A DNA stretch of 64,000 nt from the NCBI RefSeq assembly GCF_016859285.1, contig NC_053422.1, positions 22,333,001 through 22,397,000 on the forward strand. Direction: 5' to 3'. The position numbers and the translations under genes were made by a program. The stretch is from Xiphias gladius. Taxonomy: Eukaryota > Chordata > Actinopteri > Istiophoriformes > Xiphiidae. Shown here piece after piece: positions 10,492 to 24,049 of this stretch (positions within the stretch are counted from its first letter, which is position 1; the number at the start of each line of letters is the position of its first letter). The notes below the pieces were generated by a model. The model did no database searches and was not told the origin of the DNA. It was given only the letters and a program-made list of their open reading frames with translations.

Positions 10492-13400
10492 CTATCTGCC
10501 GTGATCGTTGGGAAGCTGTGAGGATGCTGTGTGCTTCTCCTCCAGCTCCGCAAGGGCCAACTCCAGCTGCTGGATCAGAACCCGCTTCTTGAACCTGGGA
10601 CAGAGGCAAACGAAATGAGAGAGAAGCAGGGAAATAAATAGGGAATAGTAGTAGTAATTATGCTGCAAGTTTAAGTAGAGGGAGCAAGCTTCTAGAAACA
10701 AGTCTGGGCAGATTCATGTGGGTGAACCTGCTTTAAAAAAATAAATAAATAAATAAATAAAAAAATCAATGAAAATAATTGCAATGAAGTAATGAGTACT
10801 TCTTAATAGCTGCAGTGCTTCAAGGACACTTAATCTCTAATATAATGTAACTGCAGTGAAACAGGTCTAAATGACACATTGTTGAACATTCATTTTCTGT
10901 CAGAGACAGGACTGCTTTAAAAATATCAATCACTCTTCCACTTAATCCTACAATGAAAAAACTGAAAAATTAGTCCTGGTTTCTTACCTGACAGCCTCTT
11001 TGATAGCATGTTGGATGAAGTACCTTTGAACATTAAGTGGTCCTTTCACCTCCTGCAGTAGTGAAAGTATTGCCTCGTAGTCTAAGAGAAAGCAGAGAGA
11101 CACAGGCAGAGATGAAGAAACCGTTCATATGTTCCCAACATGACATCGACCTCCGAATAAAATCCAATGTAATGTGATACACTGCACTGGCTCATACTCA
11201 CTTCGCCCAGGCTTGCGGACCTCCTTTATGACCCGCGTCCGCAGCTCTGCTTGGCTTCCATCTAGTGGGGCTATGAAAATGGTCTCAAGCGCTGCAGGGT
11301 CAGCTTCAGAGCCTTCTAGCTGGCTCTGCGGACTCAGCCGCTCACAGTTGTGCTTCTCTTCCAGCGGCTGCTCATCTAGACAATCTTCCTCTAGTCTCTC
11401 CTCCGTCATCTGGACGTCTTCTCCCCGATCCACTGCTCCCACCCCGGCCTTCTCCTCCGGCATCGGTGAAGATGGGTTTCCTGCTACAGGGTCCATGTCA
11501 GCGGGCCAGATCTCCCCTGACTCAGGCTCAAGAGCCTCGTCACCATTACTCTCAGGGACCACCACGTTGTTGCCATCCACTCCTGCAGGGGTAACAAAGA
11601 ACTGTTTACAACTACTGATCGTTGCTTTTCAGGTAGTTATGTACAATCAGTTCCACATACTGTACAGACAGTCTTACCTTTGTGCTGTGGGATGGGTTTG
11701 ATGAGGCTCTGCTGCCCCTGAACCCCTACAGGGCTTTTTCCCCCCACCACATGGTTGGTGTTCCCAAGTGGAGTCTGTGGCCGCCGCAGCAACGGGGACA
11801 TACTTCGCCTTCTCTTCACAGTCGCACCCGAGTTGGAATCATTGGAATTTCCTCTTTTCTTATTCTGAGGGCCCGCTACAAACTCATCTGCCTCATCGAT
11901 CATCATGCCCTGAGATATTGAGAGAAAAGAACATTAAAGGATGAGAGAAAATGAATATTAAACGACAAAACATTACATGTAGCATTAAGTTGGATCAACC
12001 AGCATTTTATGTTGATATACTATTACCTTCTTATCCTGCTTGAAAGGATTCCCAAATGTGTGGAGGCGCTTAGGTTGGTCGGGGTCAATCTCTCTCAGAG
12101 GAGATGGCATCATTTTCAGGTACTCCTGATAGTTTCCCATCTGAGCCACTGGAATACTGTGCAGATAGTCTAACAATGACAGGAAATGTTTTTAGCATCA
12201 ATAAAATACTGAAGCAATTACACAGGATTTCCCATAGATTTTGTGTTTGTGTTTTGGGATATTTGGTAGTTTGGGTTAATATCATTCAAGTATGTTAAAT
12301 GTCTCCAGCCATGCACACTGCAGAGCATTCTTGAAGAAATCATTAAAAATAAACGTAGTTCTATATAGTATATGTTTTAAATTGTGTTAGGATAGCATTG
12401 CAAAGACTGGAGCTATAGCTATTTAAAAGATGCACTGAGTTCCGGTAGGGTAAAATAAAACTCAGCACTGGATAGGAAGATAAAAATCAACTTATATTAA
12501 AGTAGAATTGCTTTAATGCAACGTCTTTTTAGCCTGTCCTTAGAATAATGTACCTTCGTCTTGGCCTCGGATCAGTTTCTGTGATGTCCGCAGCAAATTG
12601 GAGCGCATGCGGGTGAGCTGATCAAGAAGGTTCCGTCTTGGGATGTCGTAGGCATTTCGATAAGCTTGAGGTTTTACATCCTGTGAACACATCAGTATAT
12701 CTAGTCAGAGAAAACCCACCAAACATTGCACTTGCCCTGTTTTTTTTTTTCTTGTAACTTTCCCACTCATGTAGAGCATGTCATACTTTTTACAATTGTC
12801 GTTGCTGTCCTAAATCTACCTTGTTGAGCAGGGCGATCTGGAAGCCGGCAAACTCTTTGAAGTTGATGTCCACCAGTCGAAGAGGCCCCTCCCCAGTGAT
12901 TCCCTGCAGCAGCTGCTTAAAGTCTCGCCGGTGGGCCAGAGAGAGAGAGCTAGAGTGGTTCTTCACCTTTATGCCAGTTTCTTGGGGAGCCTTCTTCCCC
13001 ACGGACACGATTAAACGGTCTGATTCGATCTTTGCCTTCATTGCAACAAAACAAGCAGGAAAAAAAACACTACATTTTACTGTCTGTCCAGGTAAAAAAA
13101 TTCAATCTGAAGTGAGATTCTTGTAAGGAATATTGTTTTGAGCGTAGACGCACAAAAGCATTTTGGAGACAATATTACATTATATTTAAAGCAATATAAT
13201 AAGTATAAATTCATCATTTACTGTAACTCTTCTACCAATAATAGAGAAAAAAGATAAGATATTGTTTTCCTAACCAAGGCAATGCAGGCTGGAATTAAAC
13301 CAGACTGGTGTAATTGGAAGCTTTAATTTTCTGAACATCTATCACAGTGGCAGCGCTGATTATATTTAGACACAGAAAGGTTATTGTTTCAGTCCAAATT

Positions 13401-16400
13401 GAAAGGCTCAATCTGTAGTTTTTTACCATTTAAACTGAAAGCGTATTTACATATAAACTATGTACTGCACTCACATGCAGAGTTTGACTTGAGTTTGATT
13501 TATTAAATATCTATATATATATTTCTACTTACTTCTGTGCTTACAAATGTTTGTGATTAAATTGAACCTTTTACAACATCAGAATAATGAATAACTAATA
13601 ATAACTTAGGCTGTGGCCTTATGGTAGACTTTAGATTAAGACCTGTCAATCAATTTGAATTAGGAATTTCCTTCCAGAGTGAAGCTTATCTCACGCTCAA
13701 GCACACTTCGACAACTGATGAACACACTAGCTGTGTATCACAGCTTCGGCTTTTTCGACCATGACTGCTTTACCTGTCCCAATTCTTGGTAATTATATTA
13801 TGGGAACCTGAGTGCAATGAGTCTTTACCTGCTGGCTGAGCTTCTTTAGATATGAGATGACGCTGTAACTCAGGCCGCAGTCCATGGTGTCTGCAATAAG
13901 ATTAGGTGCACCCATCATCCTCAATGCCTTTTTTAAGGGCTGTAAGAAGTTAGCAGGGGGAAATTTTGGATATTAGTTATGTGCAAAAACAATATAAATT
14001 CATATACTAAATATTTATGAAAAGCAGCATATGTGACATAGCATTAGTTTACCAAGAGGTAGTATGGAGGCATTGTCTTCAGGTACATTTCAAAGGCCTG
14101 TCGCCACTTGAGGTTTGGTTTTAGTTTATGTACTTTAAACAAATCATCTGAAAAGAGAAAAAGAAGAGTGGGATGTCTGAGAAAAAAAAAAAAGTAGCAT
14201 TCTGGATAAATGATCAGTCAGCCATCCACCTGCAGCTCCTCCCGCCGCTGCAGGCCTGACTGTTGTATACACATCAATATTCAGGTGGTGAGTCTAAAAT
14301 CAAGCATCAAAACATACACTACCATTTATCCTTCTTAATACCCCAATTCATTATCCCAAAATATATATTTGTTGCATAGCATGATTTAAGATTAACTGCT
14401 TAAGTTGCTCTGTTAGAAGCCTGTTATTTGTGATTATGTTTAGAATTACAGATGTTTGGGGGAAAAAGATTGCAGATGATGAAATGCTCCAGAAAAGGAA
14501 AGCTTTTTACATTAATATCAGCTCAGACCTACTGACCCAGAAGTTTTGAGGCCACTTGAATGAAACGGTTTACTGCCATGTGTCTTACCAAGGAGTGGGA
14601 GAAGGACTGGATAGTTGTAAGGCATGACAAACAGGTTGACACAGGTGAGAGTGGTGCTGGCTTTAAGGTAGCCAAATGGCTGTCCCAGGTCAATTTGCTT
14701 CCCACTGCTGCTAACAAACACCTGAGGAAAATCAGGAAAATTATATAGTCAAATAACATTCTGGTTATTGACATAAAAAAAAAAACTTCAGAAGACCTAT
14801 GTAGATCTGTAACTGCTGAAATGTGGAAAGATATTTTGAATAAAGTTAGCAGCGTCATTATTTCTGGTTTTCAGAAAAGTCCCAGAGACAACACCAGTGA
14901 CAGTTAGAACAAGCTGACAGAGGTAATGGCTGTGCGAAAATGTACCCTACCTGCCAGCACATGTGCGGAGACTTCCTTTCCAGAATGTACTGGGTGAGTG
15001 GAGAGGGCTCCAGTTCATACTTGTCAAAGGGAAGTTTGTCGATCACCATGGGCTCACAGTCCACACAAGAGAAACGCACCATGGGATGAGCAGAGCGAGG
15101 TGGCTGGGAGCAGGAGATGGAGACAGTTGAGGAAACTGTTATTATTATCTGCATTACGGACCCAAGCGATATCTTTACAACAGCAGTATATAAAACAAAG
15201 CATTGAAGATTTAAAGGTAATAGAAATCACAGGGTGGGTTTGCAGAGTTGGAAATTTGATTATATTGGCTGTAAGTCAAAGTTCCTGACTTAGAAAAAGA
15301 AGAATGCCAATAAAAGACAGGAAGACAGAAAGATAAGAGAGACAAAGTGAAAGTAAAAGGGCAAATTTGTGTGCAAATCTGCTAAGTCTAATAAATCTGC
15401 TAGGACATGTGCCTCTACAGAGACACACACAGACAATATGAATAACAAGAGATTAAGAGTGTTTGTCAAAGTCAAATTTATGTATGAATCCAGCGCTAGG
15501 GGAAGCAACCTGCAGAAACCTGCAGAATGATAGACTAAAGGTGCCGCTGAGATATTTCTAAGCGTGTCTCGGCTCACCAGTGTAGGAGAATTCTGGTCTG
15601 GCCAGAAGGACTCTGGTATGGGCCAATGCCCAACTGGCACTCCGGTCTTTGGGTTCGGCCGCACGTAGATGAGTTTGTGGCAACTGTGCCATGGCTGTGA
15701 GTTGAAGGATGACACAGGATGACTTGACTCCATCAAGTTATCTGTAAAACAAAGGAGTGTCCGACATAAGATAGACCAGTTCTCAGTCAAATGCAAACAA
15801 ATGAAAACAATTAATTGGAATCTGAGAGCAACCACTGTTGAACAAAAACCTCAGTGAATGACATGAATAGGCACCTGTATCATTTTCTAATGACCTCAAA
15901 TTCCCTATTTAAAAACTTTGAATACTTAAAACTAAATATATACAACTTGGAATCTGTCATTGTATCATGCAAATGATGTGCAAGTAAAATTCTCCCAGTC
16001 CTTTTCTTTACATAGCCTAATTGTTTATATTCCCCTGTATTTGGCTGATCTAGAAAATGTGCTCAGTTCTCCTTTCAGTGTAGAACTGCATTGAGGTGTT
16101 CCAGGATAAGAAGATTCTCTTCTGCTTTCACCTGTTTCACTGCCGACCGTTTCTTTGCTCCAACTAACTGTGTGAAATGTGATGAAATAATGTGCTCAGA
16201 AACTCAATAAAATAGACTTCTTTTAGAATGCATAAGCCCCTAAATTCATGTTTTATGTACTTCACTGTGCTTCTGAGAAGTCAATTTTTCTGTGTATACC
16301 AAGCTGTTACGACAGGAAAAGACGCAGCATGAAAATATAATGGTTGGTAACTTCAGTCCCTTCAGCTGGCATCATTCAAAAACTCACCTTCCCCAACAAG

Positions 16401-19400
16401 AGGCGGATCTGGCCCTGTCTTCTCAAAATTAATGACAACGCCACTTTGAACCTTTTGGACCAGAGATTCCAGGCACTGGTTCAACATCCTCTGTGTCCGT
16501 ACACAGTATGATCGTCCTGAGAGGAAAAGGAAAGATACACGATGATCGACAGAATGAGGTATTGAGCACTGCCAAAAAGACTACAGACGTACACAATGAA
16601 TGAATACAGGAGTTCAGGCGCCAAAGTAAAAGAAAATGCCGAACCTCCAGTGACTTCACACATCTGGGTGATAGCAGACTCATCTGTGGGTACGCTACCG
16701 AGCTGCTCGTTGTCCGGAGTCGCTGCTCCTGGCAGCCTCAGCACCAACGCAAACAGACGCTGGTCCCAACGAAAGGGCTCTTTGGTCAGTTCACTGCCTG
16801 CCAAAGGAGAGTTCAGAGGCAGGTGCAGCTAGACAGCAGACAGGGGTAAAGGAAGACACGGGTGATAGGAGAGGAGGTTAATATGTGAAAACTTCCTTAG
16901 GTCACCAATTCCACCATTACACAAACCTTACTCTGTATCTCACTAAAAAACTGAGAATGATTACTTAAATATTTCATGAAACAGCTGACAGTATCGGTGG
17001 TACAGTACATAGCAGCACTGCTGCATTTTTTATGTTCTCACCTCATCTGGCACCCCAGAGCTGTGTGTAAGCTTGTTCCCATCAGTGATAGTGATGATCA
17101 CAGATGGTTCGAGGAAGAAGGGGTTACGTCCCTGAGAGGGAAATGATAACGTTCAGCAATTAAATGCCAATTCGGGCAAACAGTGATCCCATTTATTCTC
17201 ACTAGCCTGCCTTCCTTTCTTCATCTTCCAGACCAAAACACTCTTGTGGGCTCTGTGTCTCAAAAACATTCGCATCTCCTCAAAACACAAAATGTAATTG
17301 ATCTCCTGTGCTCACAGTAATGGCAAATTATAGGTTTATTGCATAAACCGAGGTCAACTTAAACACAGTAATTAGTAGGGTATTAGCATCACACCTCTGA
17401 TAACCCACTGGATACTTATATGAACTGTGCTGCAACTTGTAATCTTTGCTTTGTGTCAGGATGGATCTGTAAGCTGCACACTGTCCTTGTGTTGCGCATT
17501 AGGGACTGAGGCCTCTACCACGATGCTGTAGGAGTCAGCCTCGTCTAATTAAAAAAACACAAAGAATGTCTTAGTAGATTTACACACTCCTGATTGAAAG
17601 AACACGTCTCACTACTGGGGTACAGTAATCCATCTCTGCATTCGAGTAGGGCTTTGGAGAAAATAGAGTGTGAGGAGCTGATGACAGTGCTAACTGAGGC
17701 GAGATGGAGTGGATTAAGCTGCAATCGAAAGCCAGTACTCTTCTTTGTATCTCCAGCTAAGGGAATTATCAAAATCTTCATGTATACAAGAAAAATTCAC
17801 ATATAGTGGTATATGCGTTGGCTCTATCAGAAAAGCCCTGTCTCACATTCAGTCTGTCACTAGTACCTTAGTACTTCAGTCTTTTACTGTTGATTTAGCT
17901 GTAAAGTGCCTTGCTCACAGGCCCCTTCCTTTCACTGCTTGTGTTACGTTAAGCTTTTCTGGGATTAAAATGACTTAACTTTTAGTTTCAAAGTCTTCGT
18001 CTCTGACCTCTAGTTCTACTGCGTCATTATTCTGATGGCATTCAAAAATTAAATTTAAGACTTTTTAAGACCTTTTCAGAACAAATAAAACGCAATTTAA
18101 TACACGTTTCACAGTCGCACTATAGGGCAAAATAAACTCCAATAAATATTAAAATAAAACATTTTTACCAGACAACAAATTTACCACTGAATAATATCAC
18201 ACTATCGGTGTGTAAAAGGTATTTAAAATGTACCTAATGTTATGTTTATAACCATTACCTCTAGGTGAAATTACTTAATGAAATGAATTAAATAAGTTTT
18301 TATGAAGTAACAGTACTTATTCTGCAAATAAGCAAGAATTAAAATGACTCTGAAACCCTTTAAAAAAAACACATTAAAATATTGAGGAATAATTCTACTA
18401 TTCTCTCACAGTAACAGATGACACTGCTGCCAAAGAAATGCATGATAGAAATTTTGGGTCACGTACTTGTCCATAGTTGTCGATGCCTGAGACAAGGCGG
18501 TTGAGGTTAAGCAGGTCAAAGGCTGTGCGAAGAGCATGACCTAGTGTAGTCAGCCCGGACGCCTGCAGGTTCTTCAGCTCGCACATGAAGGTCGCATGGT
18601 TCTCCTTCCAGCCTGCCTGAAATACATACATCAACAGTGGGCTGAATGCACAGCAAACAACCTTGCGACACAGTAGCAGAGGAGGCCTGGAGTCACAGTG
18701 CATGGTGAACAGCCACAAACCAAAATAGGTCCAAACCCAGATACACATACTACATAACTACAAAGAAAAACAGAATGACTTTTGCTCACTGACAACTACA
18801 AACTGATTCATGTCAAGCATATGACTACCACCTCTGGTAAGAGGAATTTAAATCTTAGTAAGCGAATGATTCTGTGCAACATGACATAATAGTAACCACA
18901 AAATGAGATTGGGTTATGTCAAACTCTGGAAATAGAAGATAATATTGTGGAAATTCAGACCCACATTTGAGCTGGATGGTGCTGTTTAAAAAGGAGTCTA
19001 ATTTCATACATGACAAGCCACCTAAAATACACTTCCCACTGCTGCCCCGTCCTCTGTGACAGAGATATACTCCCAAAGGAGAGGATGTGGGCGTGTAACT
19101 CCTCTTGGATCTTTCTCCAGCAAGGTCAAGTAACTTACTGCTGCAGCTTCATGCGTAATCTAAGGATGACCTGCAAGCTTACCACTTCCTTCGTCGGGAT
19201 GGGGGGGGGGGCTAAACACACAGAAAGAGATGGAGATAAAAGCTAGAAGTGCCAGTATCAACATGTATGCTCTGGATCAGGCCAGTGGGTAGATTTTTGG
19301 ATTATCGTGGGATATCATTCCGAAGCCATGACTTGGGTGGAATTTCTAGGAAAGCTCAGAGTGTTACATGAATGATGTTAGATTAATATTATGGAGTCAT

Positions 19401-22156
19401 ACAAGCCATCTCACTTAGCTGCTGAAGCAAAAATCAAAGTAGAAACACATTCACAGGGCTAGTAGCAAAGAAATAACCCAGACATACACCCTTTTGTAGG
19501 CACGCTGAAATGTAAGGCTTAGCTTGCACTCAATAATTCAGACAACAGAATATTTCTATTTTCTTCCTGCCCGACCGCCTCTCTCTCCCTCTACATCAAC
19601 AATTTATTGCCTCTGTAACTGTGCAATCAGAGTAGCCCCATTCAGTATAACCTTGTCCTTTCATCATAATCCTCTATACACAAAGCAGGCAAAACAACAA
19701 AGGAGAAGGCAATGAAGACAAAGAGAGGAAGAGCAGGAGGAAGAGAAGCTGAGGATAGACTTAACAAGAGAAAAGCACTTTAGATAGGAGCACCTGGATG
19801 ATTCTAAGTGAGGGAGGAGAATTAGATCTTGGATTACTTGGGTAAGATATTATATACATGACTATTTCAGTGGGTTCCATTTAGCTGTGTTCTGGACTCG
19901 GGGTGAATGCTGCAAGGTCAATGACTGGAGTAGAGAATTTCAGTTTTCACAGCAGCAACTCGTAGCATTTTGTCATGACCCCAGTCCTACACGTATGGCT
20001 ATTGTAAGACAATAAAAATTACGTGGTAATGCTTTTAGTGCTGAGGGCTGTGAACTGAGATGGTCCTTTTTCCCTTTTTAATATGGGGGTCATTAAAGAG
20101 CCAGATATTGTCTTTTATTTTGATTCTTGCGCAGCTTTTAACATTAACACAGAGCAAGACTGCACATTAGTAAATTGAAAAAATACATCATGATTCAAAT
20201 TCATCAGTGTTGTAGCTATATCTAAATATAATGTGAAGCTTTGTGGAAGAGAGTGTGGAAAGAACACTAAATAGATTGCCAGAAAAGTATATTAATACAT
20301 GTTTTTTCTTTAAAATTCAATTCGAGAAAAGGGTAGTGGTTACTTTTAAAAAATAGCTCAGCTTCTCAATCAAAGGTTTGAGTTATATTAGTTCAATAAT
20401 TCAAAAAAGCATTTTATTTTAGATTAATTTACCTAATAAGGATTAAGTTAAGATACTCAGTAAAAATGTAAGAAACCCTAGAAGTGACAAACAGTAATAA
20501 CACACCAATTAAAAGTAAAATTACCTACATAAATCATAGTGAGCTAACTATTTTTAATAGATTGTACAATAACACAAAGCTGTTTTTTTTGCTACAATTA
20601 TCTGATTTTAAAAAATCTAAAAATATTTTACACCCAGAAATTCATATTTCACCAGCTCTACTTTTCAACCCACTTCTCCTATATTCTCACTTCTAACACG
20701 CGTTTAATTATTTAAACACTTTCAGTTTTCTTTGTTGCTTGTACGGTAATTAGAAGTGCCACTGAAATTTAACTTTCAAGGGTATAATAAAAAAAAAAAC
20801 TATGAGATTCACTAATAATTACAAGTACACGTTTAACTTGCACTATATTTTACGACATATGCCTCTGTATCTATATTCTAAACCTCACACTAGCATCTTT
20901 ATGAATGAGTAATTATTTACTTTCCAGCTTTGGCATTTTGTAATTTGGTCATGAGTCATGCATACAAAAAAAAAAGAATATACAAGGAAAGCAAACTATT
21001 CTGTGTGTCTTCAAGCATTAATGACATGGGATAGAGTAAGTACTTAGCAAATTGTGTTGAGAGTAGTAGAGTGTTGTTTTTAGACAGAGTTAGGAAAGCC
21101 AAGAGGTTTCTAATACAGACCAGCCGCTGATGCAGATCAGGGACTTGAGGTCTTCATGTTAATACTTAGAAATGTATTTTATTGGGCAAGAGAAGCTCAG
21201 AGAGAGATGTGTGCCAGGTCATAAAACAAGTCAACAGATTAGTGGTGGGGATAGCTGCGCTGACATGAAACCCCTGGAATTATTGCAGTGATTCACAGGT
21301 TGTATGTGTTTTTGTCTGGGTGTGTGTGCATGAAAACTAGAGTGTTTGTATGCTGGGCCATAAAGCTCATAGTATCGGCATAATAAATAATTACCATATG
21401 AATCATGATAATTTTCTTCTAGCGAACTGACATAAAAATTAAAAAAAAAAAAATCTCATGATGAAGAGGGTTTATCAACTTTCAACCTAGATTGGCCAAT
21501 GGTAATGCATGGATGATGCAAGGGGCGGGGCAGAACATGATTGGCGGGCTCTTTGACCAATGTAAACATTGTATGGTCAAAAAAAGTGCGACGTCATTGG
21601 CGATAATAAATCTCTCCGCCTCCATCTCAACGCCCGAGACCTTTCTCAACACAAAAGCAAAATGTCCGCTGGATGTTCGGAGGTAGTGCATCTCCGGGTC
21701 TGCGAGTATTTGGAGCAAATAATTGCCGTTTTTCGCCACCGGGAAGCCGCCCAACACTGACTACAAACCAGAAGGACAATAAAGTCTCACTGGCAGAAAA
21801 ATACGTTTGACTTGTCAAATGTAAAAATTGTATCAGTTGCTAATTACCTTCACTCCGTATGGTGGATCATCGAATGTAACTAGCATGTACCTGTCGCCTC
21901 TACTAGCCGGGTCTCGGGCACGCAGCTGTCAAAAAAAGAAAACCAAAACAACATATATTAATTTCGACCGATCTTGCCCAAGGAACCCTAAGCTCACCAA
22001 AGGTGCATACTTGCTGAAATAAGTCGGGGTAAAATCATTCTTTACCTTCATAAAGACCTCAACCGCGCCTTTAGCAACGTCCAGATACGTCGTACCCAAA
22101 TAAGTGCGCTGATTCATAGAGGCGGACGTGTCTAACAGGAAAAGTAAAATAGGCAT
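10492..22156 (-). CDS. ints6l: Integrator complex subunit 6-like
   Basis: This is a subunit of the nuclear Integrator complex, which binds RNA polymerase II and processes snRNA and other short transcripts; INTS6 also links PP2A to it. There are 18 coding exons, all frame-compatible: 22046-22156, 21848-21925, 18467-18616, 17042-17131, 16645-16828, 16388-16516, 15578-15741, 14951-15103, 14589-14721, 14053-14147, 13829-13939, 12820-13035, 12554-12680, 12027-12169, 11678-11909, 11202-11582, 10988-11081 and 10492-10594. The product is about 897 residues; human INTS6 has 887. An N-terminal von Willebrand A domain begins MPILLFLLDTSASMN, with the MIDAS motif DTSAS at residues 9-13 and TDGNK later. 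A basic KRRRSMSPLLRRP stretch and an acidic variable linker (exon 16) precede the conserved C-terminal helical domain NYEAILSLLQEVKGPL...AIKEAVRFKKR, which binds INTS3 in this family. The paralogue (ints6l rather than ints6) is assigned from Xq26 synteny. Intron 5 uses a weak donor, GTTCGG. Confidence 0.92.
10734..10765. repeat. (AAAT)n microsatellite
   Basis: A tetranucleotide AAAT run in the last ints6l intron. Confidence 0.8.
21482..21783 (+). other. promoter-like block with short ORF, unknown
   Basis: On the plus strand, antisense inside ints6l intron 2, this block packs two or more CCAAT/ATTGG boxes (21492-21600), a GC box (GGGGCGGGGC, about 21522) and a CRE-like GACGTCAT. A 32-codon ORF follows: MSAGCSEVVHLRVCEYLEQI and then 12 more residues, 21661-21759. 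An AATAAA lies about 20 bases after the stop. I do not recognise the peptide. It is GC-rich against an AT-rich intron. It could be a tiny gene, the 5' end of an antisense RNA, or a stretch of the ints6l CpG-rich promoter zone whose ORF is chance. Confidence 0.35.
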
Positions 22157-23880
22157 TTTAAATGTAAAGCCGCGGTTGTATGCTTTTCTAAAATAACTGT
22201 TATCCACATATGACCTATCGTGCGGCCAAACAGTTCACACATGTGTGTATATATTTGTTATAATAAGCCCCCCCCCCTCCTGAAGAGGGCCGTTGCCTCT
22301 GCCCTCTCTCTAGCTGCCTTTCTAGAGCTCTGTCTCGGCTCGCGCTGTTCAACTTCTGCTCCTAATCGAATGGAACGCCCCGCTCCCTCAACTGCGACGC
22401 CATTGGCTGAGCCCGACTCCACTGTACACGCCCCCTCATATATATAAATATATAAGAGGTCGGGATGGTTTGAGTGTGCACCACATCCGCCTACCCTTTA
22501 CATTTGTAGGTATACTAAGCGGGCAGATAATCAAAAGTGTTGCCTTTGGCTATGTTGTGTGTATGTATATATGTGATCATTACTATAAAGTAGCCTACTT
22601 GCCTGATTTTAAATGAGAAAACTGATTTCTGAAGCTGTGTAGATCATGATCGTTGAACCTTAATATTCAATACCTGTCTCACACATACACACACGCACAC
22701 TACTTCTGATTCTCTCTCTCCTGTCACTTTATCGTTGCGTTCAAGGTGCCTCAAAAGCTCCACCCATCCGATTATAAAACACACCATAACAAGAACACGT
22801 GCAGCTTACGGTTTAATTAACGAAAAAAAATATTGAGATGGACATTTTTTTAAGTGTATGAATCAAGTGTCATACTTAAGGTTTATGCATTTTGCGTTGC
22901 AGTGGCAGAATCGCAATAAAATGCACATTTGGTTTAGACACAAAAACTGAGTAGAAATAGAGATATAAGTATTCAAACGTATCGCCATAAACATATAGTG
23001 TACATATAATAATGTAAAAGTCTGTTTCATCATAAGCCTCTAAAATTATAAAAGGTACCGCCTGTTCTGCCCGTGCTCTCCTTATAAATCCGACACCACT
23101 TGAATGCGGCATCACTTACATGAAAGGATCTTCTTCATGTGTCCTTTTAACACTTAATCAAACATCTTACCATGAAATCACACATAACGCCGAAAACGCA
23201 GATTTATTCTCAGTTCAGACTCTATGTCAAACACGATTAAAAAAAACAAAACAAAAAACATTCATCATAGAGATAAAGGTCAGTGGAAAGTCATAGTGGC
23301 GAAACCCAGACACAGTGTCTACCTTTGGAAAGATGAAGGCCTGATCTTTCCTGGACAGGTTTTCTGCTCACACTTACAGTTTGTAATGACAATACACTGT
23401 ATATAGTGTATAAAGAAACTCTTTGCAATTGCAATTGTGTTTTTTCATTTGCTGCCGCTAAAAAAATTGGTTGGATGAAGGATACATCTTGTTTTTCTTT
23501 TCTTTTTCTTTTTTTGAATAATAAATCAAGTGTCAAACATGCAGAGGGAACTGAAGATTAATCTGGCTGTGAATGTTTAAAGACTTTTCACTTTTATTTC
23601 TCACTGCTTACGGGTTTAACTCGCATGGTAAACACTTGAAAAATCAGTGCACTTGATTCCATAGTTAATCGCATCAAGTAGCAACATTTGAGCACAATAA
23701 AGAGATACTTAACGTGATTAACATTAACAGGAACTCAAGTATTCCGCAAATACAAATGAATCTGCGTGGTTTTAGGGCTTTTACACGCTGCTAGTCGCAT
23801 GCTTTCCACGGGGACCGTTATGAAGTTATTGGAAACACATTACTCCTTGCTTGGAACATCTTAACGTCAGCTCTGTTGAC
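22157..23880. promoter_or_regulatory. ints6l upstream region
   Basis: The ints6l promoter should lie just above 22156. About 22260-22440 is GC-richer, with an ATTGG (CCAAT on the minus strand) near 22403. An alternating TA run at about 22438-22455 reads like a TATA box but may be only a repeat. The rest is AT-rich with no coding exon recognised. Confidence 0.4.
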
Positions 23881-24049
23881 GTCTTGCACATACCCGTTCG
23901 CCCTCCGCCACCCCAGCATGCACCGCGAGGTCTGCAGTATAATATTGACAAAGAAAAAAGGCTGGGGAGAAACAACAACAGGGTGGGATCACAAGCACAA
24001 ACCCCGGGGACAGCACTCACGTTACACGAACCCGTGTGCTGACAGCAAG
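23881..24049 (+). other. mospd1: mospd1 5' noncoding exon (probable)
   Basis: GC-rich sequence that ends GACAGCAAG before GTAAAG, a good donor. The next strong acceptor on this strand is CCTCACAG at 25474. Downstream DNA at 24160-24215 is rich in AACGTTAGC words that recur near promoters in this window. The 5' limit is a guess. Confidence 0.4.

Noticed and set aside
11174-11701. 175-codon plus-strand ORF opposite ints6l exon 16
   Set aside because: Antisense shadow of the acidic, GC-rich coding exon.
22438-22455. TATA box for a plus-strand gene at 22.4 kb
   Set aside because: The ATATATATAAATATATAAG word is a short TA repeat. No plus-strand exon follows for 1.4 kb.
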